DNA from: Nitrospira sp. MA-1
GTDB lineage: Bacteria > Nitrospirota > Nitrospiria > Nitrospirales > UBA8639
Length of the DNA: 64,000 nucleotides
NCBI GenBank assembly: GCA_032139905.1
Contig: JAQJDB010000007.1
Coordinates: forward strand, 1,674,001-1,738,000
Reading direction: 5' to 3'
Made by a program: the position numbers and the translations under genes. Shown here in pieces: positions 9,743-18,719 of the stretch. Numbering within the stretch: position 1 is the first letter of the stretch; each line of letters begins with the position of its first letter. Under the pieces are notes generated by a model. The model ran no database searches. It was not told the DNA's origin and saw only the letters and a list, made by a program, of their open reading frames with translations.

Positions 9743-10270
9743 TTAGGAGGTAGGTGATGGATCAGAGAATTCCGGCGCTGGGGTTTTCTGTTGAATTTGG
9801 CCTCGCTTGATGGCAAGCTTTGGTTCAGCACGGAGAACATGGTCTAAAAGACCATTGACGAATCGCCTGGCCTCATCATCCGCAAAAAGTTTAGCCAATT
9901 CAACCGCTTCATTGATGGTCACCATGGCCGGAATATCAGGCTCCCATAACAATTCGTAAATGGAACATCTCAAAATATTCCGATCCACAACCGGCATACG
10001 TTGCAAGGACCAATCGATGGCAAAATCACGAATAATTTCATCAATTTCAGATTGATTCGTAATGACCCCACGAAAGAGATTCGAGGTAAATGTTTGGACT
10101 TCCGGTGATGCAGATTGACTTGCCCAAAACTTTTCTTGCCATGATGGGTTTTGATCTTGAAATTCGTATTGGAAAAGCATTTGCAATGCAAGCTGACGGG
10201 CCAAACGTCTGGATGGCCGACCCTGAGCCTGATTAGCTGGTGGTGTACCTGATGGGACCGTCATAGTCAT
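9743..10270 (-). CDS. nusB: Transcription antitermination factor NusB
   Basis: All-helical RNA-binding factor of rRNA antitermination complexes, here 175 aa. The core is typical: RRLARQLALQMLFQYEF, then IDWSLQRMPVVDRNILRCSIYELL and NEAVELAKLFADDEARRFVNGLLDHV. A Pro/Ser-rich tail of about 20 residues follows the NusB fold. It overlaps ribH by 4 bp; ribH-nusB linkage is common in bacteria, which supports both calls. Confidence 0.96.
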   Translation of the reverse strand: MTMTVPSGTPPANQAQGRPSRRLARQLALQMLFQYEFQDQNPSWQEKFWASQSASPEVQTFTSNLFRGVITNQSEIDEIIRDFAIDWSLQRMPVVDRNILRCSIYELLWEPDIPAMVTINEAVELAKLFADDEARRFVNGLLDHVLRAEPKLAIKRGQIQQKTPAPEFSDPSPTS

Positions 10271-10779
10271 GATGTTGTGGATTCTCTTAAAAAGCCAGAC
10301 TGGCGGATGCTGGTCCTACTCAACTGCTTCATTAAAACGGCCATTTCCAAAGCCATGCGGGCGGCATCCGCCCCTTTATTCCGTTCAGGTTGACCGGAAC
10401 GTTCCATTGCCTGATCAACGGTATCAGTAGTCAGTACTCCGAAAATAATAGGAATTCCAGTATCCAGGGATGCTTGGCCGATCCCGCGACTTGTCTCTGC
10501 ACAAATATATTCGAAGTGTGGCGTTTCCCCGCGAATCACTGCCCCTAAACAGATAACAACATCAAATCGATGAGATTGGGCCAGTGTTTTTGCAATTAAT
10601 GGAATCTCAAATGCCCCAGGAACTCGAATGACCTGCCTGTGGTCTGGTGGGGTTCCTAACTGGGTTAAGGTGGATTCAGCAGCAGCCAATAAGCGGCTGG
10701 TCACGACCTCGTTAAACGTACTAACCACGATCGCTACCTGACAATCTACCTCATTTCCACGACGCTCCTGATTCACCAT
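10267..10779 (-). CDS. ribH: 6,7-dimethyl-8-ribityllumazine synthase
   Basis: Penultimate enzyme of riboflavin synthesis, which forms icosahedral or pentameric shells in other bacteria. The 170-aa sequence shows VSTFNEVVTSRLLAAA, VPGAFEIPLIAKTLA, the substrate loop CLGAVIRGETPHFEYI and GVLTTDTVDQAMERSG. The first about 12 residues (MVNQERRGNEVD) are less conserved. It follows ribBA by 99 bp and overlaps nusB by 4 bp. Riboflavin synthase alpha (ribE) and ribD are not in the window. Confidence 0.96.
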   Translation of the reverse strand: MVNQERRGNEVDCQVAIVVSTFNEVVTSRLLAAAESTLTQLGTPPDHRQVIRVPGAFEIPLIAKTLAQSHRFDVVICLGAVIRGETPHFEYICAETSRGIGQASLDTGIPIIFGVLTTDTVDQAMERSGQPERNKGADAARMALEMAVLMKQLSRTSIRQSGFLRESTTS

Positions 10780-10878
10780 GCTAGTTAAGTGTTTCCTTAA
10801 GACTCAATCCCTGATTATTAAAAGTGAGAGAGGGGCGATCAGTGTGTACCACTTGCCAGTGGGAACCGCAAGTCCCCA

Positions 10879-12108
10879 TTACACATTATTCAAGAGGTGA
10901 CCTAATTTGGCTTTTTTCGTGCGTAAGTAATGCACATTTGACTCCTGGGGCACAATCTCAATGGACACGCGTTCCACGACTTCCAAGCCATAACCCTCGA
11001 TCCCCACAATTTTCCTTGGATTATTGGTGATAAGTCTGATTTTTTTGAGACCTAAATTTACTAAAATTTGGGCGCCAATTCCATAATCCCGCAAATCAGC
11101 TTTAAACCCCAGTTGCAAATTGGCTTCCACTGTATCACTTCCCTGGTCCTGAAGGTGGTAGGCCCGAATTTTATTGGTGAGTCCGATTCCCCGCCCCTCC
11201 TGATTTAAGTACAGCAAAACCCCTTTGCCTTCCCGTTCAATTATTTCCATTGCCCTATGGAGTTGTTCACGGCAATCACATCGCAAAGATCCAAAAACAT
11301 CGGCTGTCAGGCAGCCCGAATGGACTCGCACTAAGGTTGGAAGGTTATCGATCTCCCCTTTTACGAGGGCGATGTGAGTTCCGGTATCAAGTTCGTTTTC
11401 AAAAACCACCGACTGAAAATGACCAAAGCGTGTAGGGAGATTTGCTGTGGCGACCTGTTTTACAAACGTCTCCCGATGTAACCGATATTGGATCAAATCT
11501 TTCACTGTGATGATTTTAAGGCCATGGTGCTTTGCAAATTTCATTAAATGAGGAACCCGAGCCATCGTGCCGTCATCATTCATAATTTCACAGATGACTG
11601 CTGCGGGATACAGTCCAGCCAGACGGGCAAGATCAACAGACCCTTCGGTTTGTCCGGCTCGGCGTAATACTCCGCCTTTATGAGCTTTCAATGGAAAAAT
11701 GTGCCCAGGCCTTGCAAAGTCGCTTGGCTTGGCTTTTGGGTCAACGGCCAACTGAATGGTGGTGGCTCGATCAGCGGCCGAGATTCCGGTGGTAATATTT
11801 TTGGCGGCATCAATCGATACGGTAAAAGCCGTGCCGAAAGGTGCGGTATTTTCATTCGCCTGGGGGGGAAGCTTCAACTCCTCAACTCGCTCTGGGGTGA
11901 GGGCCAGACAAATTAACCCACGGCCGTATTTTGCCATAAAATTAATATGTTCAGGCGTGACTTTTTCAGCAGCCATAACCAGGTCGCCCTCATTTTCCCG
12001 ATCCTCATCGTCAACAAGGATGATGCATTTACCAGCTTGGATATCCTCTAAGGTTTCAGCAATGGTGTGAAATTCAGGCTTGTCTATTGAGGCTGTTTCT
12101 TTTTTCAT
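10879..12108 (-). CDS. ribBA: Bifunctional DHBP synthase / GTP cyclohydrolase II
   Basis: Two riboflavin-pathway activities in one 409-aa chain. The N-terminal RibB half (about 1-205) has [17 protein letters not shown] and [10 protein letters not shown]. The RibA half (about 206-400) carries the zinc ligands in [18 protein letters not shown] and the GTP-binding region [13 protein letters not shown]. It supplies both the ribulose-5-phosphate-derived and the GTP-derived precursors for RibH and RibD. It lies 41 bp downstream of the NarK-like carrier. No FMN riboswitch is visible upstream. Confidence 0.97.
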   Translation of the reverse strand: MKKETASIDKPEFHTIAETLEDIQAGKCIILVDDEDRENEGDLVMAAEKVTPEHINFMAKYGRGLICLALTPERVEELKLPPQANENTAPFGTAFTVSIDAAKNITTGISAADRATTIQLAVDPKAKPSDFARPGHIFPLKAHKGGVLRRAGQTEGSVDLARLAGLYPAAVICEIMNDDGTMARVPHLMKFAKHHGLKIITVKDLIQYRLHRETFVKQVATANLPTRFGHFQSVVFENELDTGTHIALVKGEIDNLPTLVRVHSGCLTADVFGSLRCDCREQLHRAMEIIEREGKGVLLYLNQEGRGIGLTNKIRAYHLQDQGSDTVEANLQLGFKADLRDYGIGAQILVNLGLKKIRLITNNPRKIVGIEGYGLEVVERVSIEIVPQESNVHYLRTKKAKLGHLLNNV

Positions 12109-12149
12109 GGGTGACTCACTTGACGGTCAAACGTTTCAACTTCAGCTTG

Positions 12150-13373
12150 TTAACTGTCTGGAACGAATTTTGGCTTGCCTAACCAGATCGAACGTTGGCC
12201 TATCATAACACTAATGCCTGCTAATCCTGAAACAAGGGCCAGGGCAAAAAATCCAGAAGAGAAGGTTCCGGTAATTTCATTTAACCATCCAAACCCAGAT
12301 GGTAAGAGAAATCCTCCAAGACCTCCTGCCGCACCAATAAAGCCGGAAGCCGTCCCCATTATGGATTCAAATCTATTGAAAACCACCTGAAAAATGGCTC
12401 CATTGCCAAATCCTAAACAAAACATCATTAGGAGAATAATGATATAAGTCAAGACAAAATGATCAAGATTCCCGGAGACAAGGCATAGGGCGGTTATTAT
12501 AAGAAAAATCCCTTGCAATAAGATTAACCCCCCGAACCGATCAGCAAGCAATCCTCCCAGAGGGCGGGCACCGCTTCCCGTTAAAGCGCAAAAGGCGGTC
12601 AATGTTCCAGCTTGTACCATATCCATCTGAAATTGATCATGAAAAAGAATTGGGAGATAACTCGAAAGCCCTACAAACCCACCGAACGTCACCCCATATA
12701 AAAAACACAACCAGTACATGACCGGATCCTGAAGTCCTTTTCGCAATAGTACACGGATGCTGTCTATTGTCGAGGAGTCGGTTTCATTCGTTACCGGAGC
12801 CGATTGAACCAACCAGAAAAAGATGAAAGCTGTCCCCATAACAGGTAGGAGCATAATGCCGAAAACCTGATGCCAACCAAGTGTTTCAACAAGGCGCGGG
12901 GCCATAAACGCAGCTAATAGCACGCCGCTATTTCCAATACCTGCGACTCCCATGGCCAACCCTTGATGCGCTGAGGGATAGGCTTGGCTGGCCAGAGGCA
13001 GGGCAATCGCAAAACTGGCTCCGGCAAATCCTAAAAAAAGGCCAATTCCCAGCATAGACTCGAAGCTGGTTCCTCCCAGCCACCCCAGCAACAACCCGAT
13101 GCCTTCCAAGCCCAGAATGCCCAATCCCACGACTTTGGCCCCTAACCGGTCTCCTAGCGGTCCGACAATAATTCGAAGCAATGCCCCCCCTAGCAATGGG
13201 GTCCCGACTAATAAGCCTTTTTGAGAGGACGAGAGAGCAAATTCCTCAGATATGGCGATGCCCATGGCCCCAATAAGGAGCCACACCATAAAACTTATTT
13301 CGAAGTGGAGCCACGCACCAAGGAGAGTTGGCCAATGCCCGGAACGGAGTGAATGGAAAACGTCTTTCACCAT
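12150..13373 (-). CDS. NarK/NNP-family nitrate-nitrite MFS transporter
   Basis: A 407-aa major facilitator protein with about 12 hydrophobic segments. The stretch MGVAGIGNSGVLLAAF matches the glycine-rich nitrate signature of the NNP (NarK/NasA) family, and ISFMVWLLIGAMG in the first helix is also typical. Such proteins move nitrate or nitrite by symport or exchange. In a nitrite oxidiser this could feed nitrite uptake or nitrate export, but that role is inference. The gene lies at the promoter-proximal end of the riboflavin/purine run, diverging from the sigma-factor gene across 240 bp. Direction of transport cannot be told from sequence. Confidence 0.85.
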   Translation of the reverse strand: MVKDVFHSLRSGHWPTLLGAWLHFEISFMVWLLIGAMGIAISEEFALSSSQKGLLVGTPLLGGALLRIIVGPLGDRLGAKVVGLGILGLEGIGLLLGWLGGTSFESMLGIGLFLGFAGASFAIALPLASQAYPSAHQGLAMGVAGIGNSGVLLAAFMAPRLVETLGWHQVFGIMLLPVMGTAFIFFWLVQSAPVTNETDSSTIDSIRVLLRKGLQDPVMYWLCFLYGVTFGGFVGLSSYLPILFHDQFQMDMVQAGTLTAFCALTGSGARPLGGLLADRFGGLILLQGIFLIITALCLVSGNLDHFVLTYIIILLMMFCLGFGNGAIFQVVFNRFESIMGTASGFIGAAGGLGGFLLPSGFGWLNEITGTFSSGFFALALVSGLAGISVMIGQRSIWLGKPKFVPDS

Positions 13374-13537
13374 GATTCTGTCGAGAGCATGGAAAGTCCT
13401 TTCTTTTTTTCATTTTTCAAGCCTGCAGTCATGACCCAACTATAAAAAGTTTCACCAGACATTGCCAATATTTTTCTGAAATGAAACTTCTGAAAGCCTG
13501 CTTATTACCTTGAAATTAGAAAATTTCGCGAATGTGT

Positions 13538-13566
13538 TTGGTGATCCAAGAAAAATTCATTACAAT
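13538..13566 (+). promoter_or_regulatory. Candidate promoter of the sigma-32-like gene
   Basis: A -35-like TTGGTG and a -10-like TACAAT are separated by 17 bp and end 47 bp before the ATG of the sigma-factor gene. The -10 matches the sigma-70 consensus at five of six positions, the -35 at three. Prediction by eye only. Confidence 0.4.
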
Positions 13567-13613
13567 AACAATAGAATGTAGCGACCCTGCCTTCTTGATC
13601 AGTAAGCCAAAGC

Positions 13614-14654
13614 ATGAAACCGAAATTATCAAAAAAACAGTCTTCCAATGTGATCGACGTTGCAGAGAAAGACTCTTCATCTAAGCTAGCGAACGAAGAG
13701 GTCCATGAAGAAATACTCCTCGATGGAGCCGGGGAACCGGAGAACCAACCGGAAAGTGAGGAGGCACCTGAGAATAAGGAGACCTGGGATTCGGTCTCAA
13801 CCGCACTTATTCCGACGACCACGCTCAGTCGTTATTTAGCCGAAGTCCGCCGGTACCCATTCCTTTCGAAAGAGGAAGAGCTTCAACTCTTTCATGAATA
13901 TCAAACAGCAGGGACACGAGAATCTGCAGTGAAATTAATTTTAGCTAACCTGCGTGTGTGTGTGTCCATTGCCTCAGAATATGGTCTTGCCGGAATTGAT
14001 CAAATGGACCTAATCCAGGAAGGGAATGTCGGGCTTTTGCAGGCCATGAAGAAATTCGATCCTACAAAAAATGTTCGCTTTTATGCCTATGCCGCCTGGT
14101 GGGTTCGAGCCTTTGTACTGCGATATCTCCTCAATAATTTTCGTCTTGTCAAAATAGGCACGACCCAGGAACAACGACGCCTTTTCTATAATCTTCGTCG
14201 TGAAAAAGCCAAATTGGAACGACAGGGATATGTCCCCGACCCTAAATTACTGGCTGACCGCCTTAATGTGCGTGAACGAGATGTTGTGGAAATGGATCAA
14301 CGCCTGGGAAGTTGGGAACTTTCCTTGGATCAGCCAATGACCGCTGAGGGGGAAGGCACGTTTCATGACCTTCTTCCCTCTACTCAACCTCCCATTGACG
14401 ATCAGTTGGGTGACTCACAGCTGCGACTCCTCTTCCGAAAAAAATTGGCAGAATTTGCAAAAACCCTTTCGGAGCGAGAGGAGGACATACTTCGCAACCG
14501 ACTCCTTTCGGAATCCCCTGTGACCTTAGAGGACCTGGGAAGAAAATATATGATTACCAAAGAGCGGACTCGTCAACTTGAGGCCAAAATAATTAAGAAG
14601 TTGCGAGAACTTATGAAAAAAGACATTCAGGATTTTGAACATCTCCGGAAATAA
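13614..14654 (+). CDS. RpoH-like sigma-70 family factor
   Basis: A 346-aa group 3 sigma factor of the sigma-32 type. After an acidic low-complexity extension of about 70 residues comes region 1.2 (LSRYLAEVRRYPFLSKEEE), region 2 with DLIQEGNVGLLQAMKKFDP and YAAWWVRAFVLRYLL, the RpoH-box-like part (LFYNLRREKAKL, then DRLNVRERDVVEMDQRL), and region 4 with a helix-turn-helix near TLEDLGRKYMITKERTRQLE. Known relatives direct heat-shock transcription. Its position 258 bp upstream of groESL fits that role, but whether it reads groESL is inference. It is longer than enterobacterial RpoH (about 285 aa) because of the N-terminal extension. Confidence 0.85.
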   Translation: MKPKLSKKQSSNVIDVAEKDSSSKLANEEVHEEILLDGAGEPENQPESEEAPENKETWDSVSTALIPTTTLSRYLAEVRRYPFLSKEEELQLFHEYQTAGTRESAVKLILANLRVCVSIASEYGLAGIDQMDLIQEGNVGLLQAMKKFDPTKNVRFYAYAAWWVRAFVLRYLLNNFRLVKIGTTQEQRRLFYNLRREKAKLERQGYVPDPKLLADRLNVRERDVVEMDQRLGSWELSLDQPMTAEGEGTFHDLLPSTQPPIDDQLGDSQLRLLFRKKLAEFAKTLSEREEDILRNRLLSESPVTLEDLGRKYMITKERTRQLEAKIIKKLRELMKKDIQDFEHLRK

Positions 14655-14701
14655 GGTTTTAAGCTTATATACGTATGGAAATCCGCATGCCAGCAGATCC
14701 T

Positions 14702-14740
14702 GAGTGTATGCTTTCCCTAAAGATAGCATGCCCGACACTC
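14702..14740 (+). other. Stem-loop between sigma-factor gene and groES
   Basis: GAGTGT plus ATGCT pairs with AGCAT plus ACACTC around a 10-nt loop, with a GCCCG bulge on one side. No T-run follows, so it is not a classical terminator. It is not a CIRCE element, whose sequence differs. It could be an mRNA structure or a protein-binding site. Confidence 0.25.
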
Positions 14741-14769
14741 TTCCATGTTGAAAATCTTGCCTTTCCCTC

Positions 14770-14797
14770 TTGACTTCAAATCAAGCGGACTTATCTC
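14770..14797 (+). promoter_or_regulatory. Possible promoter of groESL
   Basis: TTGACT (five of six matches to a -35) is followed 16 bp later by TATCTC, a weak -10. Since CTTGAC also resembles a sigma-32 -35 (CTTGAA), the region may be read by the neighbouring RpoH-like factor, but no good CCCCAT-type -10 is visible. Confidence 0.3.
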
Positions 14798-14911
14798 TCC
14801 TTTCAAGATGCCGCATCTATAGAAAATTCAGGCAGGTGTGCGTAATCCCAATTGATTACAGTTCTCACCATTTTTCCCTTCAATGGGCAACAAACAAAAA
14901 AGGAGGCAGAC

Positions 14912-15229
14912 ATGGCAGCCACAAAAGAGAAGGAAAAGAAGGAATCAAAAGAGGGAAGCAGTGCGAAGGGATTCCGTCCTTTAGGAGATCGAGTGTTCGT
15001 GGCCTACACTGAAGAATTGGAACGGACCGCAGGGGGAATTTACGTACCAGACTCGGCTCGTGAGAAACCCCAAAGAGGCACTATCGAAGCCGCAGGCCCT
15101 GACGTTGAAAATGTGAAGGTTGGCGATCAAGTATTGTTTGACAAGTATTCCGGAACCAAAATCAAGGTTGAGAATGATGATTGCTTAATCTTAAAAGAGG
15201 AAGATATCTTGGGCGTATTTGACAATTAA
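14912..15229 (+). CDS. groES: Co-chaperonin GroES (Hsp10)
   Basis: Lid of the GroEL folding chamber. The conserved fold begins at FRPLGDRVFVAY, with the mobile loop ELERTAGGIYVPDSAREKPQ and a C-terminal DCLILKEEDILGVFDN. The ATG at 14912 is chosen because AAAAGGAGG lies just upstream. The resulting 105-aa protein has an extra Lys/Glu/Ser-rich N-terminal arm of about 20 residues compared with the usual 95-97 aa. groEL follows after 75 bp. Confidence 0.96.
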   Translation: MAATKEKEKKESKEGSSAKGFRPLGDRVFVAYTEELERTAGGIYVPDSAREKPQRGTIEAAGPDVENVKVGDQVLFDKYSGTKIKVENDDCLILKEEDILGVFDN

Positions 15230-15286
15230 CGCCGCCGTCACGTTCAAACCCAGTTTTTTGAGTTGTATTCCACACCACAAAAATGA

Positions 15287-16954
<1,668 letters not shown>

Positions 16955-16976
16955 AATCCTGCTTACAGATATAGTA

Positions 16977-17014
16977 AAAGCCCCCTGGAGGATTGAATCT
17001 TCCAGGGGGCTTTT
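16977..17014 (+). terminator. Rho-independent terminator of groESL
   Basis: AAAAGCCCCCTGGA and TCCAGGGGGCTTTT form a long GC-rich stem around a short loop, ending in TTTT, 23 bp after the groEL stop codon. Confidence 0.9.
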
Positions 17015-17208
17015 CTACTCCTGAACCTTTATTCCTTCCCTGTTCAGACCTCATCATACAATTTTGCAATACCCAGAATTAGTCTGCATAAGGGATAGAT
17101 TTTTGACAGGTTGTTTGGGTGATGTGGTATAAGGAAATCCATCTTTGCAGAACTCCCCAGTCGTATTCGTGCAGATTTCCACACCCTTTTACCCAGCTAC
17201 AGGTCGCT

Positions 17209-17598
17209 ATGAATTCGTTTTTAAGCACAATCAAAATAAGATTTTCCCAACAAAAAACCAGTCATCTATTGATGTGGGCAATTATGGTGTTTCTCATTAC
17301 CGGGAACGGCTTGTTGGGGATTATCAATAAGGGGGAAGCAGCTGATTCCCGGTCACGGACGGAAGCGAATTGTACCATTGGCATGGTGAAAGGCGAGACA
17401 AAGGCTGAATGCCGTGTTCCAATTCCCAATGGCTGTGCTGTTGCCCAGTTTCCCGAGTATCCCGAACCCTGGGTTGATATTTCCCAAGGAGGGGGGACTT
17501 CTTGTCAATTTAACGAGAAGCAAACCGACTGGAAAACGTCGATTGTCGGATCCTGTCAAGCTGCACAACTGAGCAATGTACAGGAAGATTTATGGTGA
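17209..17598 (+). CDS. Hypothetical exported protein
   Basis: About 129 aa when started at the ATG at 17209; the frame extends upstream to 17119 without a better site. It has a basic N-terminus, a hydrophobic segment (LLMWAIMVFLITGNGLLGII) and then a soluble, Cys-containing region (NCTIG, AECRVPIPNGC, CQFN, CQAA). This looks like a signal-anchored or cleaved extracytoplasmic protein with four or five cysteines that could pair in disulfides. I do not recognise the family. It stands alone between the groESL terminator and queG. Confidence 0.5.
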   Translation: MNSFLSTIKIRFSQQKTSHLLMWAIMVFLITGNGLLGIINKGEAADSRSRTEANCTIGMVKGETKAECRVPIPNGCAVAQFPEYPEPWVDISQGGGTSCQFNEKQTDWKTSIVGSCQAAQLSNVQEDLW

Positions 17599-17690
17599 TG
17601 TTTAATTGCGTAAACAATGTTCCTCCTGCTAATCCGGGAACCCCTGGACAGAAATAAATCGCGTTTTTTGCTTGAGAAGGAGGAGTACTC

Positions 17691-18719
17691 ATGACTCCTC
17701 GGTCAATTCTGGCGAATCAAATCAAAGAAGAGGCCCGCCGCTTAGGTTTTGATGCGGTAGGAATTGCTTGCATACCAACGCCTCTTCCAAGCACGCCCTG
17801 CCCTCCGGCTCAAAGTACGATTCCCCTTGCGGAAGAACCGATTACATTGCGGTTATGGGGACGCCTAAAAAAATGGCTTGACTTGCGATTTCATGGAACT
17901 ATGGAATGGATAGCCAAGGACCCGAAACGCCGTTCCAACCCGGCAGAAGTGCTTCCAGGTTGCCAATCACTGGTAATGGTCGGGATGAATTATTACACCG
18001 ATCATACTCCAGATGAGTCAAAGCTTTCTGGACGCATTGCCCGATATGCCTGGGGAAAAGACTATCACGGGTTCATGAAGGACCGATTGACACAATTAGA
18101 AAGCTTCCTTCACTCACACGTACCGGATATTCAGACGAGGAGCTATGTGGATACGGGTCCCATCATGGAAAAAGCATGGGCTCAAGAGGCCGGCATCGGC
18201 TGGATTGGCAAACATACCAATCTGGTTTCCACCGATTTTGGGTCCTGGCTGTTACTCGGAGAAATTCTAACGACCCTGTCATTGGATGGTGATGAACCCG
18301 CCGTGGATTTATGTGGAACCTGCTCGCTCTGTATCCAGGCTTGCCCCACTGGAGCCATTGTGGAACCTTATCTCCTTGATGCGGAACGATGCATCTCGTA
18401 TTTGACGATTGAATACCGTGGTAGTGTGGATGATCTTCCAGCAGAGCTGAGAAAAAAAATAGGCAATAGAATATTTGGTTGTGACGATTGTTTGGATATT
18501 TGTCCGTTTAACGTAAATGCAAATCCCACTACTGAGGCAGGATTCCAACCGTTTCCCTGGACATTACACCCGCAATTACCTTCATTGGCCAATCTGACAA
18601 AAGATGAATTCCATTCGCTAACAAAAGGGAGCCCCTTGCGCCGACCCAAGCACGAGGGATTTATCCGAAATGTACAGATTGGACTCAAGAATCACGCTCC
18701 ACGGATTCCTTTATCGTAA
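17691..18719 (+). CDS. queG: Epoxyqueuosine reductase
   Basis: Cobalamin-dependent enzyme performing the last step of queuosine synthesis on tRNA. The 342-aa protein has the conserved N-terminal region (RAYVDTGP-like SYVDTGPIMEKAWAQEAGIGWIGKHTN) and two 4Fe-4S motifs, CGTCSLCIQACPTGAI and CDDCLDICPFN. AAGGAGGAG precedes the ATG at 17691. Its 3' end overlaps the convergent mutS2 gene by 9 bp. Cytoplasmic. queG is normally about 350-380 aa, so this is near full length. Confidence 0.95.
   Translation: MTPRSILANQIKEEARRLGFDAVGIACIPTPLPSTPCPPAQSTIPLAEEPITLRLWGRLKKWLDLRFHGTMEWIAKDPKRRSNPAEVLPGCQSLVMVGMNYYTDHTPDESKLSGRIARYAWGKDYHGFMKDRLTQLESFLHSHVPDIQTRSYVDTGPIMEKAWAQEAGIGWIGKHTNLVSTDFGSWLLLGEILTTLSLDGDEPAVDLCGTCSLCIQACPTGAIVEPYLLDAERCISYLTIEYRGSVDDLPAELRKKIGNRIFGCDDCLDICPFNVNANPTTEAGFQPFPWTLHPQLPSLANLTKDEFHSLTKGSPLRRPKHEGFIRNVQIGLKNHAPRIPLS

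Noticed and set aside
12109-12149. FMN riboswitch before ribBA
   Set aside because: Only 41 bp separate it from the NarK-like gene and no RFN-like sequence is present.
14655-14911. CIRCE element upstream of groES
   Set aside because: No TTAGCACTC-N9-GAGTGCTAA sequence is visible; the stem-loop there has a different sequence.
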